In this document: positions 5,152-11,376 of the stretch, piece after piece
Position numbering within the stretch: the stretch's first letter is position 1
Layout: each line of letters begins with the position of its first letter
DNA from: Bacillota bacterium
Lineage (GTDB): Bacteria > Bacillota > Bacilli > Bacillales_B > DSM-18226
Reading direction: 5' to 3'
NCBI GenBank assembly: GCA_021821235.1
Contig: JAKACS010000043.1
Coordinates: 1-11,376 of the forward strand
DNA length: 11,376 bases
Notes under the pieces: model-generated
Told to the model about the DNA's origin: nothing
Database searches by the model: none
What the model saw: the letters and a program-made list of their open reading frames with translations, nothing else
Position numbers and translations under genes: made by a program

Positions 5152-7695
5152 ATGAGTGAACTGGTCAGCTCCTTTCAGCCTATTTTCATTTTGATTGCGA
5201 TAGGATTATCCATTATGGCTTCCTATACAGCAGTGGACATGTTTATCCTGGCAAAAACGGCAGAACGCCGCAAACAACTTTTGTTTATTGGCGGAAGCTT
5301 TTCAATGGGAATTGGCATGTGGGTCATGAATTTTATCGGGCTGATCTCTGTTGACATAAGCCGGTTTGCCCAATACCAAATACCAATGACAATCTTATCG
5401 ATCGTAATTGGGGTTGCTTTTTCGGCCATGGCATTTTTGGGTGTGATCGGTAAATCAGTTCGTTTGTATCAATTGCTTCTCGGCAGTTTGATCCTTACTT
5501 TTGCTGTCATTTCAATAAATATCGTTAGTATCAATGCAATGAATTTGACTGTTCATTTACACTATGGACTGCTTGCATTTTCAGGATTGCTTATGACGGC
5601 CTCTTTCTTTTTTTCCTTGTGGTTGCTCTTTTATTCGAAAAACTACACATACAGCCAGCATATTTGGCTCAAACCGCTAAGTGCATTGATCATTACAGGT
5701 GCAATTGTTGAGGGACACTTTTTGTTAAAACGAGCTGCAATCTTGTCGACGATAACTGACAGTGCATCTGCTTCCAGTTCATTGGACACCTTTGTGATTT
5801 ATCTTGTTTTATTCATCTCTATTATGATTCCGGCATGGCTGATTGGTTCAAGCACATTGATTAGCAAAAAATTGGCAATCTCTGACACGAATCTGCGAGA
5901 TATCAAGTCGGCATTGGATGAATCAGCCATTGTTGCAATCACCGATCCAAAAGGCAATATCATTTATGTAAATGACAAATTTGAGAAAATTTCCAAATAC
6001 AAACAGGAAGAAATCATTGGTCAAAACCATCGAATATTAAATTCAGGGTACCATCCGCCAGCGTTTTTTCAAAACATGTGGAAAACGATCTACTCCGGTC
6101 AGGTTTGGCAAGGCGAAATTCGAAACAAGGCCAAGGATGGCAGCTTTTATTGGGTAGACACAACAATTGTTCCGTTTTTAAATGAAGCGGGTAAACCGAC
6201 GCAATTTATTGCGATTCGATCAGATATTACGAAACGAAAAAAAGCGGAAGAGGATCTTCTTGCCTCAATCAAGGAAAATCAGGATATTAAGTTTGCACTC
6301 GATCAATCATCGATTGTTGCCATTACCGATCAAAGAGGGATCATCACGAGTGTGAACGAAAAGTTTTGTGAAATCTCAATGTACAGCCGCGACGAGTTGA
6401 TTGGCCAGGATCACCGAATAGTAAACTCGGGTGTCCATTCGAAAGAGTTTTTCAGAGATCTGTGGAGAACGATTGGGGAAGGAAAGGTATGGAAAGGAGA
6501 AATTTGCAATCGGACAAAGGACGGGGGCCTTTATTGGGTTCACACAACGATTGTTCCGTTTCTAAACTCAAACGGGAAACCATATCAATATGTTGCTATC
6601 CGTACAGATATTACCCAGCGAAAACGTGCCGAGGAAGAATTGAAACAAACATTGAAAGAAAATGCAGATATCCGGTTTGCCCTTGACCAGTCAACAATTG
6701 TTGCTTTTACAGATTCAAAAGGCGTTATTACGAGTGTAAATGAAAAATTCTGTGAGATTTCCAAATACAGCCGCGAGGAAATTATCGGGAAAACGCATCG
6801 AGTGTTGAATTCCGGATATCATCCCAAGGAATTTTTCCGCCAGCTTTGGAGTACGATTGAAGGAGGAAATGTCTGGAAAGGGGAAATTCAAAACAAAGCC
6901 AAGGACGGAACTCTTTATTGGGTCGATACTACGATCGTACCTTTTTTGGATGAACATGGAGTTCCCTATCAATATTTGGCGATTCGAAACGATATAACGG
7001 AGCGAAAGAAAACAGAGGAAATCTTGCATCGTCAAGATAAACTTGCGGCAGTTGGCCAATTGGCAGCAGGCGTTGCCCATGAAATTCGCAATCCGCTTAC
7101 CTCAATGAAAGGATATACCGAATTTCTTCAATTGGATGAAAAAGACCCGGAAAGACAGGAATTTTTAAACATCATTTTAGATGAAATTGAACGAGTGAAT
7201 GGAATTGTCGAAGACTTCATGGTACTTGCAAAGCCGAAAGCGGTCGAGTTAGAAGAGAAGAATGTCATTCCAGTGATGAAGAATGTTTTCTCTTTGTTGG
7301 AATTTGAAGCAAGGAAGAAAAATGTCCATCTGCATTTTGATTGCGACCAAGAAATTATCCAAATTGAGTGCGATGAGAATCGCTTAAAGCAAGTGTTTCT
7401 TAATTTTATTAAAAATGGTATTGAGGCGATGCCAAATGGCGGAGACCTTACTGTATCAATTGAAATTCGTGAGAAAAACGTGCATATTTCCATTCAAGAC
7501 ACTGGTGTTGGCATCCCCGCTGAAAAGCTGGAAAAACTGGGTGAGCCCTTTTTTACGACAAAGAAAAATGGCAACGGTCTTGGATTGATGGTCAGCTTTA
7601 AGATCATCGAGAGCCATAACGGAAAAGTATATGTTGAAAGTGAGCCGAATAAAGGAACCACGTTTAATATTCTCTTGCCTGCCAAAACAGCTTAA
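5152..7695 (+). CDS. Membrane sensor histidine kinase: degenerate MHYT-like 7-TM region, three PAS/PAC domains, HisKA, HATPase
   Basis: The 847-residue protein starts at an ATG 8 nt after GGGAGGG. Residues 8-235 form about seven membrane segments resembling an MHYT sensor: SIMASYTAVD is followed by MGIGMWVMNFIG. The motif histidine is N60 in repeat 1 and N123 in repeat 2 (SINIVS), and H189 in repeat 3 (VEGHFL). Three PAS/PAC domains begin at residues 254, 382 and 510; each has the KDG-x2-YWV-x-TTIVPFL and IR-x-DIT pattern seen in redox/FAD-type PAS domains such as those of Aer and NifL. The HisKA box GVAHEIRNPLTSMKGY puts the phosphorylated residue at H643. The ATPase domain shows an N box at N755, D783-x-G-x-G787 and GNGLGL at 807-812. 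The H-box style resembles KinA/KinE sporulation kinases, so a phosphorelay target is possible. No response regulator is adjacent, and the gene is monocistronic with its own terminator. Sensing of O2, NO or redox state is inferred from the domains and the nitrate-respiration neighbours. Confidence 0.93.
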   Translation: MSELVSSFQPIFILIAIGLSIMASYTAVDMFILAKTAERRKQLLFIGGSFSMGIGMWVMNFIGLISVDISRFAQYQIPMTILSIVIGVAFSAMAFLGVIGKSVRLYQLLLGSLILTFAVISINIVSINAMNLTVHLHYGLLAFSGLLMTASFFFSLWLLFYSKNYTYSQHIWLKPLSALIITGAIVEGHFLLKRAAILSTITDSASASSSLDTFVIYLVLFISIMIPAWLIGSSTLISKKLAISDTNLRDIKSALDESAIVAITDPKGNIIYVNDKFEKISKYKQEEIIGQNHRILNSGYHPPAFFQNMWKTIYSGQVWQGEIRNKAKDGSFYWVDTTIVPFLNEAGKPTQFIAIRSDITKRKKAEEDLLASIKENQDIKFALDQSSIVAITDQRGIITSVNEKFCEISMYSRDELIGQDHRIVNSGVHSKEFFRDLWRTIGEGKVWKGEICNRTKDGGLYWVHTTIVPFLNSNGKPYQYVAIRTDITQRKRAEEELKQTLKENADIRFALDQSTIVAFTDSKGVITSVNEKFCEISKYSREEIIGKTHRVLNSGYHPKEFFRQLWSTIEGGNVWKGEIQNKAKDGTLYWVDTTIVPFLDEHGVPYQYLAIRNDITERKKTEEILHRQDKLAAVGQLAAGVAHEIRNPLTSMKGYTEFLQLDEKDPERQEFLNIILDEIERVNGIVEDFMVLAKPKAVELEEKNVIPVMKNVFSLLEFEARKKNVHLHFDCDQEIIQIECDENRLKQVFLNFIKNGIEAMPNGGDLTVSIEIREKNVHISIQDTGVGIPAEKLEKLGEPFFTTKKNGNGLGLMVSFKIIESHNGKVYVESEPNKGTTFNILLPAKTA
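5911..7062 (+). repeat. Three in-frame tandem copies of a 384-bp PAS/PAC module
   Basis: Equivalent points (ALDESAIVAITD, ALDQSSIVAITD, ALDQSTIVAFTD) begin at 5911, 6295 and 6679, an exact period of 384 bp (128 codons) with no indel. By hand count, copies 2 and 3 are about 70% identical at protein level and copy 1 is more distant. This is duplication within the kinase gene, not a mobile repeat. Confidence 0.9.
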
Positions 7696-7699
7696 AATA

Positions 7700-7745
7700 A
7701 AAAACCTGAATTTTGCCCAGTGTAAAATTCAGGTTTTTATTTTTC
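7700..7745 (+). terminator. Rho-independent terminator after the histidine kinase
   Basis: A perfect 15-bp stem, AAAAACCTGAATTTT (7700-7714) with AAAATTCAGGTTTTT (7724-7738), has a 9-nt loop and is followed by ATTTTTC. It starts 5 bp after the kinase stop and separates it from the formate dehydrogenase gene. Confidence 0.88.
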
Positions 7746-7846
7746 AAAAAATAGACAAACTTTTTTGCAAATAGTCGTCAATCATTTATGTCAGATCGTT
7801 TAATATATTTATATAGGCAATATGTTTTTAAAGGGAGGGGAAATGA

Positions 7847-9913
7847 ATGGCAGAGACAAGTTTTGTAAAGACGGTCTGTGGTTATTGTGGTACGGGCTGC
7901 GGGCTGATTTTGGAAGTAAAAGACAACCGTATCGTCAAAATTCGCGGTGATAAAGACGCTCCCGTCAACAAAGGACAGACATGTGTGAAAGGCGCGTTTG
8001 CCTATGAATATGTCCATGCTGCAAAAAGGTTAACAACGCCTATGATCCGAAAAGCAGGAAAATTGGTTGAAACAACATGGGATGAGGCTTACTCATTTAT
8101 GGCAGAAAAATTGACTACAATCAAGAATACTTTTGGTCCAAACTCGATTTCCATGTTTGCCTGTGCTAGGACAACAAATGAATCAAACTACATTACCCAG
8201 AAATTTATGCGTACAGCAATCGGCAGCAACAATATTGACGGCTGCAACCGAACGTGACACGCTCCAAGTGTTGCCGGTCTGGCAACTGTTTTTGGAAGCG
8301 GTTCCCCAACGAATACGCTTGATGATTTTGACAAAGCAGAAGTATTGCTGCTGATGGGCTCTAATACATCAGAAGCCCATCCGATTATCGCCAACAGAAT
8401 AAAGAAAGCAGCTAAATCGGGTTTGAAAGTAATTGTGATTGATCCAAGAAAAATTGAGATGGCAAAAATTGCTCACCGTCATTTGCAGATCAATGTCGGA
8501 ACAGATATTGCTCTGATCAATGCAATGATTCGCGTCATTTTAAAGGAAGGTTTGTATAGACATGAGTTTATCAGTCAGTTTACGCTTGATTTCGAAGCGC
8601 TGGAAAAACAAGTTGATCCATTTACGCCAGAATTTGCTGCCGGCATTACCGGTGTTCCGGCTGAAGACATTATTGCAACAGCTCGTGAATACGCAAATGC
8701 AAGTGCTGCAATGATTGCCTATACCCTTGGCATCACGGAACACCATTGCGGTGTAAACAATGTTTTTGATATAGCAAACTTGGCTTTATTAACGGGAAAT
8801 ATTGGTAAAGAAGGTTCAGGAATCATGCCTCTACGCGGTCAAAACAACGTGCAAGGTGCAGGGGATATGGGCTGTCTTCCGAATCAGCTGCCAGGAGCAA
8901 TGAGCCTGGTAAATGCTGAATACCGCAGCCGTTTTGAAAAGGCGTGGAACGTTAGCCTAAACCCGGAAAGTGGAGACACTCAGACGCGAACATTCGACCG
9001 TATTGAGGAAGGAAAAGTGAAAGCACTTTATGTCATTGGCGAAAACCCCCTTCTTGCGGATGTTCACATGAATCACACAAGAAAACTGCTAGAAAAGCTG
9101 GATCTATTGATTGTTCAGGATATTTTTCTGACGGAAATGGCTGAACTGGCTGACGTCGTACTCCCCGCAAGATCATGGGGTGAAGTAGATGGCACGTATA
9201 CGAACACAGACAGAAGAATTCAGCGCGTCCGTACCGCTGTAGAGGCCCACCCGAATACGAAAGAAGATTGGGTGATCCTCTCTGACCTGTCAACAAAGAT
9301 GGGCTATAAAATGAGCTATCAAAGCAGTGAGGAAATTTGGGATGAAGTCCGAACCATCGCCTGGGAGATGTATGGTGGGATGTCTTATCAGCGACTTGAG
9401 AAAGAGTACAGCCTGCATTACCCTTGTCCTGCTGAAAGCCATCCAGGTACTTTTATCTTGCACGACCGTTTTCATCAGCCGGCCGAAAAGAATGGAATGG
9501 CCAAATCTCCATTCATTCCTGTTGAGTATACGCCTCCGCTGGAATTGCCAGATACCGAGTATCCGTTTATGTTAACGACAGGAAGACGATATGAATCCTA
9601 TAACACCCATACCCAAACAAGATACTATGCACCTGGGGTAAAAATTAAACAAACGGAAGAAACGATCGATCTTCATCCTGAGGACGCCCGAATGCTCGGC
9701 GTAGCTGACGGCGAGCGGGTACAGGTTCGTTCACGGAGAGGGGAATTGACAGTTAAAGCAAAAATTACTGAACAGGTTGTACCAGGACTTGTTTTTATGA
9801 GCTTTCATTGGAGCGAGGTGCCAACGAACGTTTTAACATTAAATGAATTTGACCCTATTTCAGGAACTGCCGAATTCAAAGCGTGCGCTGTAGCCATTTC
9901 GAAATTAAACTAG
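7847..9913 (+). CDS. fdhF: Selenocysteine-containing formate dehydrogenase, molybdopterin subunit (UGA at codon 137)
   Basis: This Mo/W-bis-MGD enzyme oxidises formate to CO2. Read through the single in-frame TGA at 8255-8257 it gives 688 residues, close to E. coli FdhF (715). The N-terminal [4Fe-4S] ligands are C11, C14, C18 and C46, with the conserved K48. The active site reads NIDGCNRT-Sec137-HAPSVAGL, matching E. coli U140-H141. R330 in LRGQNNVQGAGDMG matches E. coli R333 with the same offset of three. The molybdopterin-dinucleotide domain occupies about 570-688, near TTGRRYESYNTHTQTR. The frame stays open and conserved across 8258-8344, so this is one gene, not two. The start follows GGGAGGGG by 6 nt. 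There is no Tat signal, so a cytoplasmic location is expected. The N-terminal ferredoxin-like extension of longer Bacillus YjgC/YrhE-type enzymes is absent. No beta subunit, hydrogenase or sel gene is beside it, and no FNR box is visible upstream. The electron acceptor is unknown. Confidence 0.95.
8255..8257 (+). other. UGA codon read as selenocysteine
   Basis: This TGA is codon 137 of the formate dehydrogenase frame and falls at the active-site Sec/Cys position, immediately before the conserved His-x-Pro-Ser-Val-Ala-Gly-Leu. Reading it as Sec is supported by flanking conservation on both sides, the uninterrupted downstream frame, and the hairpin that follows. Confidence 0.93.
8261..8299 (+). 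promoter_or_regulatory. Bacterial SECIS element in the fdhF coding sequence
   Basis: The upper stem GTTGCC (8270-8275) pairs perfectly with GGCAAC (8281-8286) around a GGTCT loop (8276-8280), the loop bound by SelB in E. coli fdhF. A lower stem pairs CCAA (8264-8267) with TTGG (8292-8295), extended by GCT with AGC after one bulged A, across an asymmetric internal loop. The loop begins 21 nt after the first base of the UGA, the same spacing as in E. coli fdhF. The hairpin should recruit SelB with selenocysteyl-tRNA. Confidence 0.88.
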
Positions 9914-9922
9914 TGTGAAAAA

Positions 9923-9968
9923 GAGCCGGCAATCACCATCTGATTTGGCGGCTCGATTTATTTTTACC
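9923..9968 (+). terminator. Rho-independent terminator after fdhF
   Basis: The outer stem GAGCCG (9923-9928) / CGGCTC (9949-9954) and inner stem AATCA / TGATT are separated by a small internal loop. The hairpin is followed by GATTTATTTTTA. It begins 10 bp after the fdhF stop codon, so fdhF appears to be transcribed alone. Confidence 0.75.
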
Positions 9969-10061
9969 ATAAACATGGCATTCAGATTGGCCGAAAGTGA
10001 ATAAATAAAAGTCAAATATTTCTGTCTATTAGTCATCTTCTCGTAATATGACTGCATTATC

Positions 10062-10078
10062 TGTAAAAGATTATTAAT
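10062..10078 (+). promoter_or_regulatory. Possible WalR-type site upstream of the YocH-like gene
   Basis: TGTAAA-N5-ATTAAT resembles the WalR direct repeat TGTWAH-N5-TGTWAH: the first half is perfect and the second has two mismatches. It ends 10 bp before the proposed -35. In B. subtilis yocH is a WalR target, which makes the site worth noting, but the match is imperfect. Confidence 0.3.
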
Positions 10079-10088
10079 CTCCCTGTTC

Positions 10089-10116
10089 TTTCGATTGAGA
10101 GAATACATGGTATGAT
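10089..10116 (+). promoter_or_regulatory. Candidate extended -10 promoter for the YocH-like gene
   Basis: TATGAT (10111-10116) is preceded by TGG, giving an extended -10 (TG-n-TATGAT). A weak -35, TTTCGA, lies at 10089-10094 with 16-nt spacing. Transcription would begin about 35 nt before the start codon. Confidence 0.45.
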
Positions 10117-10143
10117 TGTTTCTGTTAGCTGCTAAGAGAACAT

Positions 10144-10149
10144 GGGAGG
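10144..10149 (+). promoter_or_regulatory. Ribosome binding site deciding the YocH-like start
   Basis: GGGAGG lies 7 nt before the ATG at 10157. The in-frame ATG at 10142 would begin on top of this site and is rejected. Starting at 10157 also gives a clean signal peptide. Confidence 0.8.
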
Positions 10150-10156
10150 TAGAACA

Positions 10157-10981
10157 ATGATTAAAACGATTAAAACTTTGCTTGCAGTAGCTGCACTCTC
10201 AGGAACTGTAGGTGCTAATGTACAGGCGGCAGAAATTACAGTACAAAAAGGTGATACGCTGTGGAACCTAGCACAAGTACATAAGTCGTCTGTAGAAGAT
10301 TTAAAAAAATGGAATGACCTTACAACTGATGTCATTTTCCCTGGAGATGTGTTAACAATTCAAAAAGAAACACATTATGAAGTAAAACAGGGTGACACTT
10401 TATGGGCGATCGCGGCAAACTTTCAAGTTACCGTATCCCAATTAGAAGAATGGAACCAACTAAATTCAGACTTAATTCGACCAGGATTAAATCTTGTCAT
10501 TCTTGATGATAAAGCGGCAAACATTTCAACAAGCCAGTCCAATCTTAAAGCGGAACCCGCAGTCAGCACTAATACCCACACTCAAAGCCGAGCAGCGGTT
10601 CAAGTTGCCCCGGCAGAGACACCTAGCCAGTCAGAGGTGAAAGTACAAAGCAAGACTGTAGCACCAATTCCAGTAAACAATCAAATCAGCTCAAAGGAAA
10701 TTACGGTAAAGGCCACAGCTTACACGGCTTCATGTGCCGGATGCTCCGGCGTAACAGCAACAGGTGTCAACCTGAAAGCAAATCCCGATGCAAAAGTTAT
10801 ATCGGTTGATCCATCGGTCATTCCGCTTGGATCGAAAGTATATGTCGAAGGATATGGTATTGCTACAGCAGCTGACACTGGTGGCAGTATCAAGGGAAAT
10901 CGAATCGATGTCTTTATTTCCTCACAACAGGATGCTATTAACTGGGGAGCAAAAGAAGTTAAAGTAAAAATATTAAATTAA
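10157..10981 (+). CDS. yocH: Secreted cell-wall protein with two LysM domains and a C-terminal 3D domain (YocH-like)
   Basis: This is a probable secreted peptidoglycan-binding cell-wall hydrolase of 274 residues. A signal peptide (MIKTIKTLLAVAALSG, then a predicted cut after VQA at residue 24) is followed by LysM 1 (about 26-69, VQKGDTLWNLAQ) and LysM 2 (about 73-117, VKQGDTLWAIAA). A Ser/Thr/Gln/Pro-rich linker runs to about 180. The 3D domain (about 183-273) has its three aspartates at D218 (VDPSVIPLG), D240 (AADTGG) and D251 (RIDVFI), a fold related to MltA lytic transglycosylases. Architecture and length match B. subtilis YocH, which is under WalR control, but other LysM-3D proteins exist and orthology is not proven. 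It is convergent with the narK-like gene, shares a terminator with it, and has no obvious functional link to the respiratory genes. Confidence 0.9.
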   Translation: MIKTIKTLLAVAALSGTVGANVQAAEITVQKGDTLWNLAQVHKSSVEDLKKWNDLTTDVIFPGDVLTIQKETHYEVKQGDTLWAIAANFQVTVSQLEEWNQLNSDLIRPGLNLVILDDKAANISTSQSNLKAEPAVSTNTHTQSRAAVQVAPAETPSQSEVKVQSKTVAPIPVNNQISSKEITVKATAYTASCAGCSGVTATGVNLKANPDAKVISVDPSVIPLGSKVYVEGYGIATAADTGGSIKGNRIDVFISSQQDAINWGAKEVKVKILN

Positions 10982-11012
10982 AAAACAAGCTGGATATTAT
11001 CCAGCTTGTTTT
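10982..11012. terminator. Bidirectional terminator between the YocH-like gene and narK
   Basis: AAAACAAGCTGGATA (10982-10996) is complementary to TATCCAGCTTGTTTT (10998-11012); the apical bases must form the loop, leaving about a 12-bp stem flanked by A and T runs. It works in both directions. The stop codon of the minus-strand gene (10997-10999) lies inside the loop. Confidence 0.85.
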
Positions 11013-11376
11013 ATATTTTCAGATAGTACCGTTGTTTTCCGTTGATAGTAAAACCAATTTAATAGGATGGAAATGACATAAAACGCAATAAAGAAATAAA
11101 AAGCGGTAACAGGTGTTCCGGTAGCTTTTACAGACCAGCCGAAAAGCTTTGGTATAAAATAAGAACCATAGGCTGCAAATGCTGCCGAAAAACCGATGAC
11201 AGGTGCGGCTTCTTTTGGAATAAAGAGGGTTGGAATCATCTGAAACGTTGATCCGGAACCAACGCCTGATGCCAAGAATAGGACAAGGAATGCCGCCAAA
11301 AACCCAGCAAACTGCTTGCTGGTTAGAAAGAAAATCACTCCGCCTGCGCCGATTCCCATAATGAACAGTACATAGG
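10997..11376 (-). CDS. narK: NarK-type nitrate/nitrite transporter (MFS), C-terminal part (5' end beyond the window)
   Basis: This is the end of a major facilitator superfamily transporter that imports nitrate and/or exports nitrite. About 125 residues are visible, with roughly three hydrophobic segments, against about 400-450 residues and 12 membrane helices for the whole family. The frame is open to the right edge, and the Met at 11359-11357 is internal (preceded in frame by YVLFI). The NarK/NasA signature is the glycine-rich GVGSGSTFQMIP followed by FIPKEAAPVIGFSAAFAAYGSYFIPKLFG, with a basic cytoplasmic tail (YYQRKTT). Its presence near narGHJI fits nitrate respiration. It is transcribed towards the YocH-like gene and ends in the shared hairpin. 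Whether it is a symporter or an antiporter cannot be told from this part. Confidence 0.9.
   Translation of the reverse strand, partial: YVLFIMGIGAGGVIFFLTSKQFAGFLAAFLVLFLASGVGSGSTFQMIPTLFIPKEAAPVIGFSAAFAAYGSYFIPKLFGWSVKATGTPVTAFYFFIAFYVISILLNWFYYQRKTTVLSENIKQAG

Noticed and set aside
7746..7846. FNR, NsrR or Rex operator upstream of fdhF
   Set aside because: No TGTGA-N6-TCACA or comparable dyad is visible; the region is AT-rich and holds no promoter better than chance matches.
8255..8257. In-frame TGA as a nonsense mutation making fdhF a pseudogene
   Set aside because: It falls exactly on the Sec position of the family, the frame continues conserved for 551 codons, and a SECIS hairpin with the right loop and spacing follows.
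8345..9913. Separate 522-residue oxidoreductase gene starting at 8345
   Set aside because: The ATG lies inside a conserved domain, has no ribosome site, and is in frame with 7847 with open sequence between; it is the second part of fdhF.
9905..10108. Minus-strand 67-residue open frame in the fdhF-yocH gap
   Set aside because: It has no ribosome binding site, overlaps the fdhF terminator and end of fdhF, and has low-information composition.
1..11376. CRISPR array, insertion sequence, tRNA or rRNA
   Set aside because: No regularly spaced short repeats, transposase motifs, terminal inverted repeats or tRNA-like cloverleaf sequences were seen; the only long repeat is the PAS triplication inside the kinase gene.

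Overview
The window reads as chromosomal DNA from a facultatively anaerobic Bacillaceae. The GC content is moderate to low, ribosome binding sites are strong (GGGAGG or AAGGAGG types), starts include TTG and GTG, and it carries Bacillus-lineage small proteins (YdjO and YhfH families), a sporulation-kinase-like histidine kinase and a YocH-like LysM/3D cell-wall protein. I do not commit to a genus.

Layout. Positions 1-4367 (+) hold the end of a respiratory nitrate reductase operon: narG (C-terminal 530 residues only), narH, narJ and narI. These are tightly packed, with overlapping or nearly touching ends. A short zinc-ribbon gene of the YdjO family (4426-4623) follows, then a strong hairpin terminator. 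That terminator is shared with a 44-residue YhfH-family gene on the minus strand (4751-4885). Next comes an 847-residue membrane histidine kinase (5152-7695) with a degenerate MHYT-like 7-TM sensor and three tandem PAS domains, closed by its own terminator. Positions 7847-9913 hold a molybdopterin formate dehydrogenase. Its frame is interrupted once, by a TGA at 8255-8257, exactly where the family has its selenocysteine (or cysteine) active-site residue. A SECIS-type hairpin with a GGTCT loop follows at the E. coli fdhF spacing. A YocH-like secreted protein (10157-10981) comes next, and the window ends in the C-terminal part of a NarK-type nitrate/nitrite transporter on the minus strand (10997-11376), convergent with it.

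How the genes could work together. NarGHI reduces nitrate at the membrane using quinol, NarJ matures it, and NarK imports nitrate or exports nitrite. The formate dehydrogenase could supply electrons from formate, although no electron-transfer partner subunit lies beside it. The kinase is plausibly a redox or gas sensor, by its domains and its neighbours, but its target is unknown and no response regulator is present.

The most notable content is the selenocysteine formate dehydrogenase with its SECIS element, in a lineage where selenocysteine use is patchy. Second is the kinase, whose MHYT motifs have lost two of three histidines and whose PAS domains repeat with an exact 384-bp period.
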